Below are positions 17,133 to 25,957 of a DNA stretch of 64,000 nucleotides, in pieces. The DNA comes from an uncultured Acinetobacter sp. (lineage in GTDB: Bacteria > Cyanobacteriota > Vampirovibrionia > Gastranaerophilales > Gastranaerophilaceae). A program made the position numbers and the translations under genes. Each line of letters opens with the position of its first letter. Positions within the stretch are counted from its first letter, which is position 1. The stretch is taken from NCBI GenBank assembly GCA_947306495.1, contig CAMZGT010000001.1, forward strand, positions 1 to 64,000. The letters are read 5' to 3'. The notes below the pieces were generated by a model. The model was not told where the DNA came from. It did no database searches and worked only from the letters and a program-made list of their open reading frames with translations.

Positions 17133-17438
17133 ATGGAAATTACGATGTATCATTATTTATTTTTAGGACTCATATTATTCATTACCGGAGTTATAGGTTC
17201 AATAATGGTAAAAAATGTTATAAAAGTTTTAATTTCAATAGAATTTATGTTAATGGGTATAAATATTAATTTTATTACTTTTGCAACATTTTGCGATAAT
17301 ATAAAATTTGACGGTTACATAATTTCATTGTTTTATACCGGGATAGGTGCCGTAGAGCTCGCTGTGGCCATGTATTTGTTCTATTTAATGTTCCAGAAAA
17401 GAGAAAGCGATAACATTGAAAAATACAGCGAATTATAA
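17133..17438 (+). CDS. nuoK: NDH-1 subunit K
   Basis: This small three-helix antiporter-like subunit (101 aa) carries the two conserved buried glutamates in ISIEFMLMGININF and GAVELAVAMYLFYLMF. It starts 2 bp after the nuoJ stop. Length and topology are normal. Confidence 0.95.
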   Translation: MEITMYHYLFLGLILFITGVIGSIMVKNVIKVLISIEFMLMGININFITFATFCDNIKFDGYIISLFYTGIGAVELAVAMYLFYLMFQKRESDNIEKYSEL

Positions 17439-17461
17439 ATCTTACTAAAGAAGGGAAAAAA

Positions 17462-19288
17462 GTGTCAAACTTAATTTTAGATAATATTTCATTAATTCTT
17501 CTACTGCCGCTTTGGGTTTTTATTATTATAATGAGCGGAAGATTTTTGGGTATAAGCGTTAACAATAAAATTATTGTAATACTAACTTTATTTTCGTCTT
17601 TTCTTGGAACCCTGATTTGCAGCATTGGTCTGAGATGTTTAAATGATTCGGTAGAATGGACTTTACCTTTTATAAAGATTAATGATTTTTCAATATTGTT
17701 TGGAATACACATAGATAAAATTTCTTTAATTATAGCCTTAATACTATTTTTGGTAAGCTTTCTTGTGCAACTGTATTCTGTTTCTTATATGAAAGAAGAG
17801 CCCAAAAAATACAGATTTTTTGCATTGCTGAATTTATTTAATTTTGCAATGGCTTTTCTATTGTTTAGTCCGAATTTGTTTCAATTGTACGTTTTTTGGG
17901 AGTTGGTTAGCGTAATTTCATATTTATTGGTTGGGTTTGAGTATAATAACTGTTTGAAAACTCTCTCAGCACGAAAGATGTTTATTATGAACAGAATTGG
18001 AGATACCGCTTTACTGGCAGGGGTTTTATTATCTTCACATATATTATACTCTTTTGTTCCGGAAAGAAATTTAACAACGCTACCTCTTCAAAGAATTGGT
18101 GAAATAGGACAGACTCTTTCCGCTTATTCAACAGAAACTGTTTTTGGAGTAATAATGCTGTGTTTTATAGTATCAGCAATTATTAAATCCGCTCAATTTC
18201 CGTTTCACACTTGGTTACAAGATGCTATGGAAGCAAAAATTCCTGTAAGTGCACTTTTGCATTCCGCGACAATGGTCATATCAGGAGTTTACTTGATAAT
18301 ACGATTAATGCCGCTGCTTAATAATGTCTTTTTGGCTATTATATCTATTATTGGATTCTCGACAGCATTGTTGTGTTCAATTTTTGCTCTTTTGGAAACA
18401 CATCCCAAAAAGACTCTTGCATATTCGACATCAGCTAATATCGGTTTAATGTTTGCTATTATTGGAACATCTAATATCATGCCGGCTTTGATATTTTTAG
18501 CAGCGCATGCTTTTACAAAATCTATGCTGTTTATGGTAATACCGGATAAAAACAAAAATCTGTCACACGCAAATCTAATTCTTATGATTATAGGAGCATT
18601 AAGCCTTGCCGGTATCTTGTTATCAGGATTTTGTGCCAAGGAAATTTTATTTGGTATATTCTCAAATAACTGTATATTCCAAAGTTTATTGATAGTCATA
18701 TCATTTATAGGCGCTTTTTATATTATAAAATTTGTTCTTTTAATATATAAAAATTCGCATCTGACAAAGGAAACAGATTTTATCAAAACTATTTCAATTT
18801 TTGGGCTTTTAACTTTAAATATTTTTCTATACACAATTTTAAATAAAAATCATTTTGAAATTAATTTGCTTTTGGTAATGGCAATACTTGGCAGTTTTAC
18901 AGCTTATGTACTTTACAAATTAAATATTCTACATAAAATAAATTCCGAAAGAAAATATTTGGAATTAATATACGGAAAATTTGTTCCTGATATTTATTCA
19001 TACATATCAGAATGTGCTGCATATCTAGATAAAAATCTCATTTATGTGTACACGTTTTTGACCAAAATTATTAAGTTTGGCGTAAATATTTTGGGTTGGT
19101 TAGAAAACAATATAATGCTAAAATCTGTGGAAAAAACTGCTGAAATCTCAAAAACATTATCAAAACAGTATATGATCTTGCAAACAGGAAATATACAAAC
19201 CTACAACGCATATGCATTTGTCTTTGTTACAATTATAATAACATTAATAATTCTGGGATATATGATAATTATCGGCCAGATTAGTTAA
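17462..19288 (+). CDS. nuoL: NDH-1 subunit L
   Basis: This is the distal antiporter-like proton-pumping subunit (608 aa, about 15-16 helices plus the lateral helix). GTG at 17462 has AAGGG 6 nt upstream. The FWELVSVISYLLVGFEYN helix holds the conserved glutamate, and FPFHTWLQDAMEAKIPVSALLHSATMV carries the lysine/histidine relay. The C-terminal part (after ~440) is less conserved but long enough for the lateral helix. Confidence 0.95.
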   Translation: MSNLILDNISLILLLPLWVFIIIMSGRFLGISVNNKIIVILTLFSSFLGTLICSIGLRCLNDSVEWTLPFIKINDFSILFGIHIDKISLIIALILFLVSFLVQLYSVSYMKEEPKKYRFFALLNLFNFAMAFLLFSPNLFQLYVFWELVSVISYLLVGFEYNNCLKTLSARKMFIMNRIGDTALLAGVLLSSHILYSFVPERNLTTLPLQRIGEIGQTLSAYSTETVFGVIMLCFIVSAIIKSAQFPFHTWLQDAMEAKIPVSALLHSATMVISGVYLIIRLMPLLNNVFLAIISIIGFSTALLCSIFALLETHPKKTLAYSTSANIGLMFAIIGTSNIMPALIFLAAHAFTKSMLFMVIPDKNKNLSHANLILMIIGALSLAGILLSGFCAKEILFGIFSNNCIFQSLLIVISFIGAFYIIKFVLLIYKNSHLTKETDFIKTISIFGLLTLNIFLYTILNKNHFEINLLLVMAILGSFTAYVLYKLNILHKINSERKYLELIYGKFVPDIYSYISECAAYLDKNLIYVYTFLTKIIKFGVNILGWLENNIMLKSVEKTAEISKTLSKQYMILQTGNIQTYNAYAFVFVTIIITLIILGYMIIIGQIS

Positions 19289-19297
19289 AGGAGAAGT

Positions 19298-20797
19298 ATG
19301 GATATAATTTTGTCAGTTCCGTTTTTAATATTTATACCTTTGGTTGTATCTATGATTTTGATATCACCAATATTTTCTTCAAATGAAATTGTCATAAGGC
19401 GGTTTACAAAAAGCTTTTGTGTATTTCATTTCTTATATTCAATATTAATGTTAGCCTTTTTCAAAACACAAACACCTTACATCAGCGAAATACATTTCTT
19501 TGGAATGGATTGGGTGCAATCACTAGGAATTAAATTTGCATTTAAAATAGATTCCGTTTCAATGATATTATGCACACTAACATCATTTGTATTTATGCTT
19601 GCGGCAATTACAAGCAAATTTAATATAAGAAAAAATCACAAATTCTATTATTCAATGCTTTTACTCTTAATGTCAGCAATATTGGGAATTTTTACCTCTT
19701 CAGACATGTTTCTGTTTTTCTTGTTCTGGGAGTTAGAAATGATTCCCGCATATTTCTTAATAGGAGGGAAATATACAACCCTAATCTCGCCTGAGCAAGA
19801 AGATGAAGCTAAAAAATCTGCAATTAAATTTATTCTGTTTACGTTTTTAGGAAGCATGTTTATGCTTCTCGGAATATTGCTTCTATATTATTACAACTAT
19901 ACAGCTAACGGAATTTTATCTGCAAGTTTTGATAATGTCACAAGTTCCGGCATTCCTCATATAATACAGTTTATAGTTACCATCTGTCTTTTAATAGGCT
20001 TTGGCGTAAAACTTCCGATAGTACCTCTGCATACTTGGCTGCCTGATGCCCACACCAACGCTGTTACTCCTGTCAGCATGATTCTTGCCGGAATTTTGTT
20101 AAAGACAGGAGGTTACGGGATTTATCGCTTTAATTACCAAATACTGCCGGAAGCATTTCATAATATAGCTCCAGTTTTAGCTATATTTGCTCTTATTAAC
20201 ATTATATACATAGCGTTTGTAACATATGCGCAAACAGATATAAAAAGAATAATAGCCTATTCCAGCATATCAAACATGGGGTTTGTTCTTTTGGGTTTAT
20301 GCGCTTTAAATACAATAGGGAAAGCTGCTTCAGTATTTCATATGGTATCTCATGGTTTAGTTACTTGCGGATTATTCATGATTGCAGGGATTATTTATTT
20401 AAGGTTCAAAGATAGAAACATTAACACCTTATCTGGCGTAGCCAAAGCAATGCCAAGATTATATGGTTTTGCAGTAGTTATTGTTATGGCTTCTATTGGT
20501 GTTCCTTTATTTGCTCCGTTCATAAGTGAAATTTTAACGGTGATAGCAGCAATCAATTCTTCTTTTGCTGTTATATTAAAATATATTGCGGTCGCCTCTT
20601 TACCTGTTTTGGTATTGAGCTCATGTTATATGTTAAAGTTCTTACACAAAGGATTTTTGGGAGAACTAAAGGAGGAATATGAAAAGATTAATGACATTTC
20701 AGTTCATGAATTTATTGTGCTGGGAGCCGTATTATCAGGTTTAATTATTTTCGGACTGTTTCCGAATTCGTTGTTGGAATTACTTATCGGGGGCTAA
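19298..20797 (+). CDS. nuoM: NDH-1 subunit M
   Basis: This antiporter-like subunit has 499 aa and about 14 helices. Key features are FLFFLFWELEMIPAYFLIG with the pumping glutamate, and LPIVPLHTWLPDAHTNAVTPVSMILAG. The ATG at 19298 follows AAAGGAG. The stop is directly followed by the nuoN ATG with no gap. Confidence 0.96.
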   Translation: MDIILSVPFLIFIPLVVSMILISPIFSSNEIVIRRFTKSFCVFHFLYSILMLAFFKTQTPYISEIHFFGMDWVQSLGIKFAFKIDSVSMILCTLTSFVFMLAAITSKFNIRKNHKFYYSMLLLLMSAILGIFTSSDMFLFFLFWELEMIPAYFLIGGKYTTLISPEQEDEAKKSAIKFILFTFLGSMFMLLGILLLYYYNYTANGILSASFDNVTSSGIPHIIQFIVTICLLIGFGVKLPIVPLHTWLPDAHTNAVTPVSMILAGILLKTGGYGIYRFNYQILPEAFHNIAPVLAIFALINIIYIAFVTYAQTDIKRIIAYSSISNMGFVLLGLCALNTIGKAASVFHMVSHGLVTCGLFMIAGIIYLRFKDRNINTLSGVAKAMPRLYGFAVVIVMASIGVPLFAPFISEILTVIAAINSSFAVILKYIAVASLPVLVLSSCYMLKFLHKGFLGELKEEYEKINDISVHEFIVLGAVLSGLIIFGLFPNSLLELLIGG

Positions 20798-22231
20798 ATG
20801 TTAAACGATATTTTTAATGTATTATTACCGCAAACAGTTCTTGGGATATTTATAATCATTTTGCTGATGTGTTCAATAATATTTTCTCCAAGAGCATATA
20901 AATACGCCAGATTTATATCGATTTTAGGGATTTCTGCTTCTATAACAGCATTGTCAACTGTACAAACAGAACCGCAGTATTACACACTAAACAGAGCTTT
21001 TATGTCAGACAGCTACACACTACTTTTTGATTTTATCATCTTGTCGTGCGGGTTTTTAATTGCAATTATAAGCAAAAACCTTTGCCGTTCGATAAAAAAA
21101 AATGCTTTTACGTACCAAGCCATCCTGCTTTCTGCAATATTTGGAGCAATTAATATTGTCAGCGCAAATGATTTTATAACCCTTTTTGTTTCTATTGAAA
21201 TAATGAGTTTTGCTACCTACTTTCTTATTGCAGCAGCTAAGGGTTATCACTCTAAAGAAGCCAGTTTTAAATATCTTATTACATCAGCAATATCAAGCGG
21301 TTTCTTCCTTTTTGGGGTTTCTTATTTATACGGCATAACAGGTTTTCTTAACTTTTCTGACATATACGAAATGACAGCAGGAAATGATGTTCCTTTAATG
21401 TATTCTATATCAGCTATAATGATCGTTTTAGGCCTGATTTCTAAATTAGCTGTTTTCCCTTTTGCAAATTGGATTTTGGATGTTTATAAAGGATGTGAAA
21501 CTTCCGTATTAGCATTTTTGTCAACAATACCTAAATTGGCAATTTTTGGGATTGTTTGCAGACTTATTGTGTTTCCTTTAAGTTCAAGCTTTGAGTTAAC
21601 CTTTGCCCTAGCAATATTAAGCTTGGTTACTGCATTGTGGGCAAACACATATGCAATAAGAGAAAACAATGTTAAGGTCATTTTGGCTTGTTCAGCATCT
21701 GCAAATGCGTCATATGCTTTACTTGCGGCAAGTTTAGTATCTGTATATAATCTTTCAACCGTAATTTTTTATCTTATATGCTATGTTTTTATGAACATAG
21801 GTGCGTTTACCTTCCTCAACATGTATGGTGATAAAAATTCTATGAATATAGAAGCTTTTCAAGGTATATTCCACAAAAATCACGGACTTGTTGGTGCTTA
21901 CACGGTTTGTATTTTAGCACTGGCCGGAATTCCGGTCACATCAGGTTTTATTGCAAAAATATATTTATTCACAGCTATTGCAAGCTCAGGATTAATTTTT
22001 ACACCATTCTTATTGATTCTGTTAATTCTTACTGTAGTAGCACTATATTATTATTTAAAAATTCTGTTACCAATGTTTGATGAATATGATAAAAATACTG
22101 ATGTTATATCTTTAGTCCCAAATTTTTCTCAAAAATTCGTATTGGTTACATCTGTTTTTGTAATTATGATTATCGGAATTTTTCCGGAAAAATTGATAGA
22201 ACTCTGCAGATTTATTGCATACAATATTTAG
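20798..22231 (+). CDS. nuoN: NDH-1 subunit N
   Basis: This is the third antiporter-like subunit (477 aa), adjacent to NuoK and NuoM in the membrane arm. The conserved VSIEIMSFATYFLIA (glutamate helix) and KLAVFPFANWILDVYKGCET segment are visible; the usual H in 'PFHxW' is N here (PFANW). It is the last gene of the operon: nuoEFG do not follow, and the next gene is convergent with a 1-bp gap and no hairpin. Confidence 0.94.
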   Translation: MLNDIFNVLLPQTVLGIFIIILLMCSIIFSPRAYKYARFISILGISASITALSTVQTEPQYYTLNRAFMSDSYTLLFDFIILSCGFLIAIISKNLCRSIKKNAFTYQAILLSAIFGAINIVSANDFITLFVSIEIMSFATYFLIAAAKGYHSKEASFKYLITSAISSGFFLFGVSYLYGITGFLNFSDIYEMTAGNDVPLMYSISAIMIVLGLISKLAVFPFANWILDVYKGCETSVLAFLSTIPKLAIFGIVCRLIVFPLSSSFELTFALAILSLVTALWANTYAIRENNVKVILACSASANASYALLAASLVSVYNLSTVIFYLICYVFMNIGAFTFLNMYGDKNSMNIEAFQGIFHKNHGLVGAYTVCILALAGIPVTSGFIAKIYLFTAIASSGLIFTPFLLILLILTVVALYYYLKILLPMFDEYDKNTDVISLVPNFSQKFVLVTSVFVIMIIGIFPEKLIELCRFIAYNI

Positions 22232-22232
22232 A

Positions 22233-23045
22233 TTATAAACTTAGATAATATTCCCGCATTAATTTGGTATCTTCTTCGATATTAGGACTTTCGCAAACAA
22301 TAGCACCTTTTATGCCAAAATTTTTGAATGCTTTAAGCAAATCTTTATAATTCATATCCGATTCTTCCAAATTTAAGTGTTTTTTTTCACCTTTTGCGCC
22401 ATATTCAATCCCTGCAATGTGTGCGTGAAAGTTATCCAAAGCGACTTGTCCGAGTTCATTTCCGATTTTATCAAAAATAGCCGCAAATTCGTCATACGTA
22501 TTTGAAATTCCGTTGTATCGGGCGTGCAAGTGAGAGAAATCTACACATGGAAGAACTGTTTCGTATTCTTTGGAAAGTCGTATAATCTCTTCCAAATCAC
22601 CCCATTGAGTAGCCTTGCCTGTTGTTTCAGGTCTTATCCAAATCTTATTATTCACATTAGAAAGTTCCTTAGTAATAATATTGATTCCTTCCGAAATTTT
22701 TTTGTATACTAATTCAGAATCCATTCCGAGATAAAACCCTGCATGGAATGTTATGCTAAAACCGCCTAATTCGTTTGTTGTTTGGGCTGTTTCAATAATT
22801 CTTTGAATACTGGCCTCAACTTTATCTTCTTCTCTTGAATTCAAGTTAACGTAAAAAGGTGCATGCGCAGTGATAACTTTATTCGAAGAACTGACTGCAA
22901 CACGGCTTTTGTCGCTGATTCTTACACCGCGAACAAATTCAAGCTCCATTCCGTCCAATCCCATATTATTTAATACTTGAAAACCGTCATCATATCCCTT
23001 TGCCCGTAAAGGAACTCCTGCCGTTAAAAAGTTTAGTTTGTCCAT
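22233..23045 (-). CDS. Endonuclease IV / xylose-isomerase-like TIM-barrel protein
   Basis: This 270-aa protein fits the AP-endonuclease family 2 fold. Metal-ligand-like segments occur in order: ITAHAPFYVNL, SITFHAGFYLG, RPETTGKATQWG, CVDFSHLHAR, NFHAHIAGIE, KHLNLEE and CESPNIEEDTKLM. These are similar to the three-zinc set of endonuclease IV, which nicks DNA at abasic sites, but related sugar isomerases use a similar scaffold, so I leave the substrate open. The start has GGGAG about 11 nt upstream, and a 22-bp dyad lies in its promoter region. Confidence 0.75.
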   Translation of the reverse strand: MDKLNFLTAGVPLRAKGYDDGFQVLNNMGLDGMELEFVRGVRISDKSRVAVSSSNKVITAHAPFYVNLNSREEDKVEASIQRIIETAQTTNELGGFSITFHAGFYLGMDSELVYKKISEGINIITKELSNVNNKIWIRPETTGKATQWGDLEEIIRLSKEYETVLPCVDFSHLHARYNGISNTYDEFAAIFDKIGNELGQVALDNFHAHIAGIEYGAKGEKKHLNLEESDMNYKDLLKAFKNFGIKGAIVCESPNIEEDTKLMREYYLSL

Positions 23046-23088
23046 AAATTAGTTATTCTCCCTTAATAAAATAATTTTATCATATATA

Positions 23089-23110
23089 CACTAAAATATG
23101 TATTTTAGTG
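23089..23110. promoter_or_regulatory. 22-bp dyad in a divergent promoter region
   Basis: CACTAAAATA-TG-TATTTTAGTG: 10-bp perfect arms around 2 nt. On the minus strand it ends just before a TATGAT -10-like hexamer for the TIM-barrel gene, where a repressor could block polymerase. It has no loop large enough for a good terminator. Confidence 0.45.
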
Positions 23111-23212
23111 CATTAGTTTGGTTTGTAACAAAATGTTAACCAAATGGCAATTTTTCTGTAAAAAAAGTTTTTATCTATATATAGGGAAAACAGAAAATTA
23201 GGAACACTTAAA

Positions 23213-23455
23213 ATGGCAGTCGGAGCAAGAGATTACATTGACAAGTTGCTTGTCAAAAAATATGCAGACGAAAAAGTCGACAACCATGATGCAATGACAT
23301 CAATGGTTGACCCGAATAAAATGTTGGATGCTATGAATGACGTTGCAGCTATTCAGCGAAACATGTTTATGTTGTCACAAAAACTGTGTTCAACATGCTA
23401 TGCAATCAATGCAAAAGCAGCACGTTACCAGAAAAAAGAATTTGTTGAACAATAG
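23213..23455 (+). CDS. Small conserved-looking protein (80 aa), function unknown
   Basis: I do not recognise this protein. It is helical and soluble, with a cluster of methionines and two cysteines close together (KLCSTCYAINAK). It has a weak AGGA about 11 nt before ATG. It is convergent with the SIS-domain gene, only 2 bp apart. The length and clean codon use support it as a real gene rather than a chance ORF. Confidence 0.65.
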   Translation: MAVGARDYIDKLLVKKYADEKVDNHDAMTSMVDPNKMLDAMNDVAAIQRNMFMLSQKLCSTCYAINAKAARYQKKEFVEQ

Positions 23456-23457
23456 TA

Positions 23458-24537
23458 TTATTTGAAAGAATCGACAACAACTTTTTGAAGGCCTCGCGGG
23501 TGGTCAACGTTGCGATGTAACTTTAACGCAATTTCTAAAGCGAGTTGCTGGCATATAAGAACATTTGCAAACATTTGCTGAATTTCATTTTCACATTCAA
23601 CAGTAATATGGTAATTTGGTTTTATTTCTTCGGAAGATTTTCCTATTATCACAAGGTTTGGTCTGTAATCATTCATAATTTTGCTGATATTTTGAACAGA
23701 GCGTTCTGAAATTTCACTCACCGCAATGTATATTAAAGTAGACTTATTGTTAAGTATAGCGACATGCCCATGCATAAATTCGCCTAAAATAGCAGCACTT
23801 ATATTTTTGTAAGAAGTTTCTTTGGTTTTTAAAGCAGCTTCTTTTGCCAGCGAATATGATATTCCGTCTGCAGCAATAATTATGTTTTTTTCTTTTGCAA
23901 GTTTTCTTGCTAATTTTGTTATTTCAGCTCTTTTTGCCAAGGCTTTTTCTATTATTATTGGAAGATGAATTAAAGATTCTTTGTAGTTTTTTGTAGATTC
24001 TACTCCATGAACATTCTCCACCAATTTTAAAGAAATTAATATTAAACATAGCATTTGAGATGTAAACGATTTTGTCGCAGCGATTCCGTTTTCTTTTCCT
24101 GCAAAACATGCTACTTTATAATCACAGAGCTGCCATATTGTTGATTGTTCATTATTAGTTATACACAATGTTTCAAGATTTGAATTTTGTTTTACTTTTT
24201 CAACACATTTAATTGTATCACTCGTTTCACCTGACTGCGTTATGAAAATATATAGAGTATTTTCATCCTTTGGAATAACACTCTTCAACAAAAATTCGCT
24301 TGAATATATTGCTCGAGATTCTATCCCTGAAAATTTTTCAAGCAAGTCTACTGCAAAACGTGCACAATGATACGAAGACCCGCTTGCAACAAGAATGATT
24401 TTTCTGACATTTTGCGGCAAGTTTATCTTTATTTCACCTGTTTTAGGATTAATATATTTCATCAATATGTAAGGAACAATTTTCTTCTGCTCAATAATCT
24501 CTTGTTCCATATTTGTCTTATCTTTCTTGAAAAACAT
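23458..24537 (-). CDS. SIS-domain sugar isomerase, GlmS C-terminal half-like
   Basis: This 359-aa protein matches the isomerase half of glucosamine-6-phosphate synthase without the N-terminal glutaminase. There are two SIS domains: the first with VASGSSYHCARFAVDLLEKF and FITQSGETSDTI, the second with AADGISYSLAKEAALKTKET and the catalytic-type EFMHGHVAIL. The tail DHPRGLQKVV corresponds to GlmS 'DxPRNLAKSVTVE'. Without a glutaminase it may act as a GlcN-6-P deaminase/isomerase using free ammonia. It follows the pseudopilin by 10 bp. A link to supply of sugars for the 32-48 kb island is possible but unproven. Confidence 0.82.
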   Translation of the reverse strand: MFFKKDKTNMEQEIIEQKKIVPYILMKYINPKTGEIKINLPQNVRKIILVASGSSYHCARFAVDLLEKFSGIESRAIYSSEFLLKSVIPKDENTLYIFITQSGETSDTIKCVEKVKQNSNLETLCITNNEQSTIWQLCDYKVACFAGKENGIAATKSFTSQMLCLILISLKLVENVHGVESTKNYKESLIHLPIIIEKALAKRAEITKLARKLAKEKNIIIAADGISYSLAKEAALKTKETSYKNISAAILGEFMHGHVAILNNKSTLIYIAVSEISERSVQNISKIMNDYRPNLVIIGKSSEEIKPNYHITVECENEIQQMFANVLICQQLALEIALKLHRNVDHPRGLQKVVVDSFK

Positions 24538-24547
24538 ACCAAATTAC

Positions 24548-25195
24548 CTATTGATATATAACCTTAAGATTATTTTCATAAATTGAACCGCAGCAAGTCA
24601 TACCGTTGTCAGTTACACCGTCTTTATCACACTTCCCATTCCATTCGCCACTTACTCCATTTGGTTCCAGATGACCATCATTATAAAGATTATATATAAA
24701 TACATCTTTGCCTAATGCATTAGGAGCTGATATTCCGTTAATATCATAATAAACTGTACCAATATTTTGGAGATGGACAGGGGTTGAAAGGTTTTCTGTT
24801 CCTTCATCAAAAGAAATAAACGCCCATCCTCCGTCATTTGTGTAGAAGGATGAACCGCCTTTATTAAAATCATTTTTTGAACCATCATAATTTGTTAAAG
24901 AACGGGATGATACATCAGTTCTTGGAGTTATTCTCATGAAATTTGAAAGCTGCTTTATATATGCTTTTTCTTTTTCAGCATTGTTTTGACCTTCTATTGG
25001 TTTAACTCTTGACGCACCTGTATCAAGAAGCATTTTTTCATTTGCTACTTCAAAAGAAGATGAAAATTTTGCAAGTTTTGGCCCAACTTGTGCAGAACCT
25101 GAATTTTGCACCAAAGACGGCGCTGTTAAAGCTGCCACTACACCTATAATTCCCAGTGTTATAAGAATTTCCGCCAAAGTAAACCCGTGTTTCAT
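24548..25195 (-). CDS. Type IV pilin-like / pseudopilin protein
   Basis: The inner ATG at 25195 has AAGGAGAG about 5 nt upstream and gives 215 aa. The short leader MKHG is followed by FTLAEILITLGIIGVVAALT, a textbook class III signal with Gly at -1, Phe at +1 and Glu at +5, to be cut and N-methylated by prepilin peptidase. The globular domain ends with a Cys-rich tail (CDKDGVTDNGMTCC) that probably forms disulfides. It would be a subunit of a type IV pilus or type II secretion pseudopilus; no assembly ATPase or secretin is in the window. Confidence 0.88.
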   Translation of the reverse strand: MKHGFTLAEILITLGIIGVVAALTAPSLVQNSGSAQVGPKLAKFSSSFEVANEKMLLDTGASRVKPIEGQNNAEKEKAYIKQLSNFMRITPRTDVSSRSLTNYDGSKNDFNKGGSSFYTNDGGWAFISFDEGTENLSTPVHLQNIGTVYYDINGISAPNALGKDVFIYNLYNDGHLEPNGVSGEWNGKCDKDGVTDNGMTCCGSIYENNLKVIYQ

Positions 25196-25244
25196 ATAAA
25201 CTCTCCTTTTATTCAAATGCTTATATATATAATAACATATTAGC

Positions 25245-25883
25245 CTATGGAATGGAAGCCGTGAAACAAACTATCTCTTTTATTCCGGCTTGTTTTAATG
25301 TTTTTATTATTTCTTCCATTGTTGTCCCTGTTGTACATATATCATCTATAACCAATACGGGCATAAATAAATCTTTTTCTTTTTTGACAGAAAATGCATT
25401 TTCCAGATTTTTCAATCGCTGCTGTCGGTTTAACTTGTACTGAGGTTTTGTATCTTTTATTCTTTTTAACAGGTCATAATTAGGCTGGAATCCTGATAAT
25501 TTACAAAACTCTTCGGCAACAAGTTCCATATGATTATATTTACGTTTTTTCAACCTATTTTTGTGCTGCGGAACCGGTATAACCTGAAATGAAGTATGTG
25601 TACCAATTTGAATAAAATACTCATGCATAAACTTTGCCAGATAATAAGCTAATTCTTTTTGCTTATGATATTTAAGACCACGTATAAGTTTTTGCAACGT
25701 TTTTTCATACACTGCACAAGCATAAACATTCACACCGTCAATTATACGATTTACATGTACTTCATTATAAGACAATTTTGCAAAACAATCAGGACACATT
25801 TTTACAGAATACTTTGACTTCCCGCAAAAATAGCATTTCTTTTTATAAACTAAATCCAGTAACAAATTCCAAATTTTCTTCAT
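25245..25883 (-). CDS. comF: ComF-family phosphoribosyltransferase-like protein
   Basis: The order is an N-terminal zinc ribbon (CYFCGKSKYSVKMCPDCF, two CxxC pairs, residues ~18-35) and a C-terminal type I phosphoribosyltransferase domain with the PRPP loop VLVIDDICTTGTTMEE. ComF proteins are needed for processing or pulling in single-stranded DNA during natural transformation. The length (212 aa) is normal. Being 49 bp upstream of a pseudopilin on the same strand, it suggests a DNA-uptake connection, which is inference. Confidence 0.9.
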   Translation of the reverse strand: MKKIWNLLLDLVYKKKCYFCGKSKYSVKMCPDCFAKLSYNEVHVNRIIDGVNVYACAVYEKTLQKLIRGLKYHKQKELAYYLAKFMHEYFIQIGTHTSFQVIPVPQHKNRLKKRKYNHMELVAEEFCKLSGFQPNYDLLKRIKDTKPQYKLNRQQRLKNLENAFSVKKEKDLFMPVLVIDDICTTGTTMEEIIKTLKQAGIKEIVCFTASIP

Positions 25884-25903
25884 TTGTTAAAATTATACCC
25901 CAA

Positions 25904-25931
25904 AATTAAAAGCCCCAAAATATTGGGGCTT
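25904..25931 (-). terminator. Terminator after the 413-aa unknown gene
   Basis: AAGCCCCAA/TTGGGGCTT with a 4-nt loop (25910-25918 with 25923-25931). On the minus strand it is followed by TTTAATTTTGG. It lies 27 bp after the stop of the 25958 gene. Confidence 0.85.
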
Positions 25932-25957
25932 AAGAATTGAGAAAACAGTATTATTAT

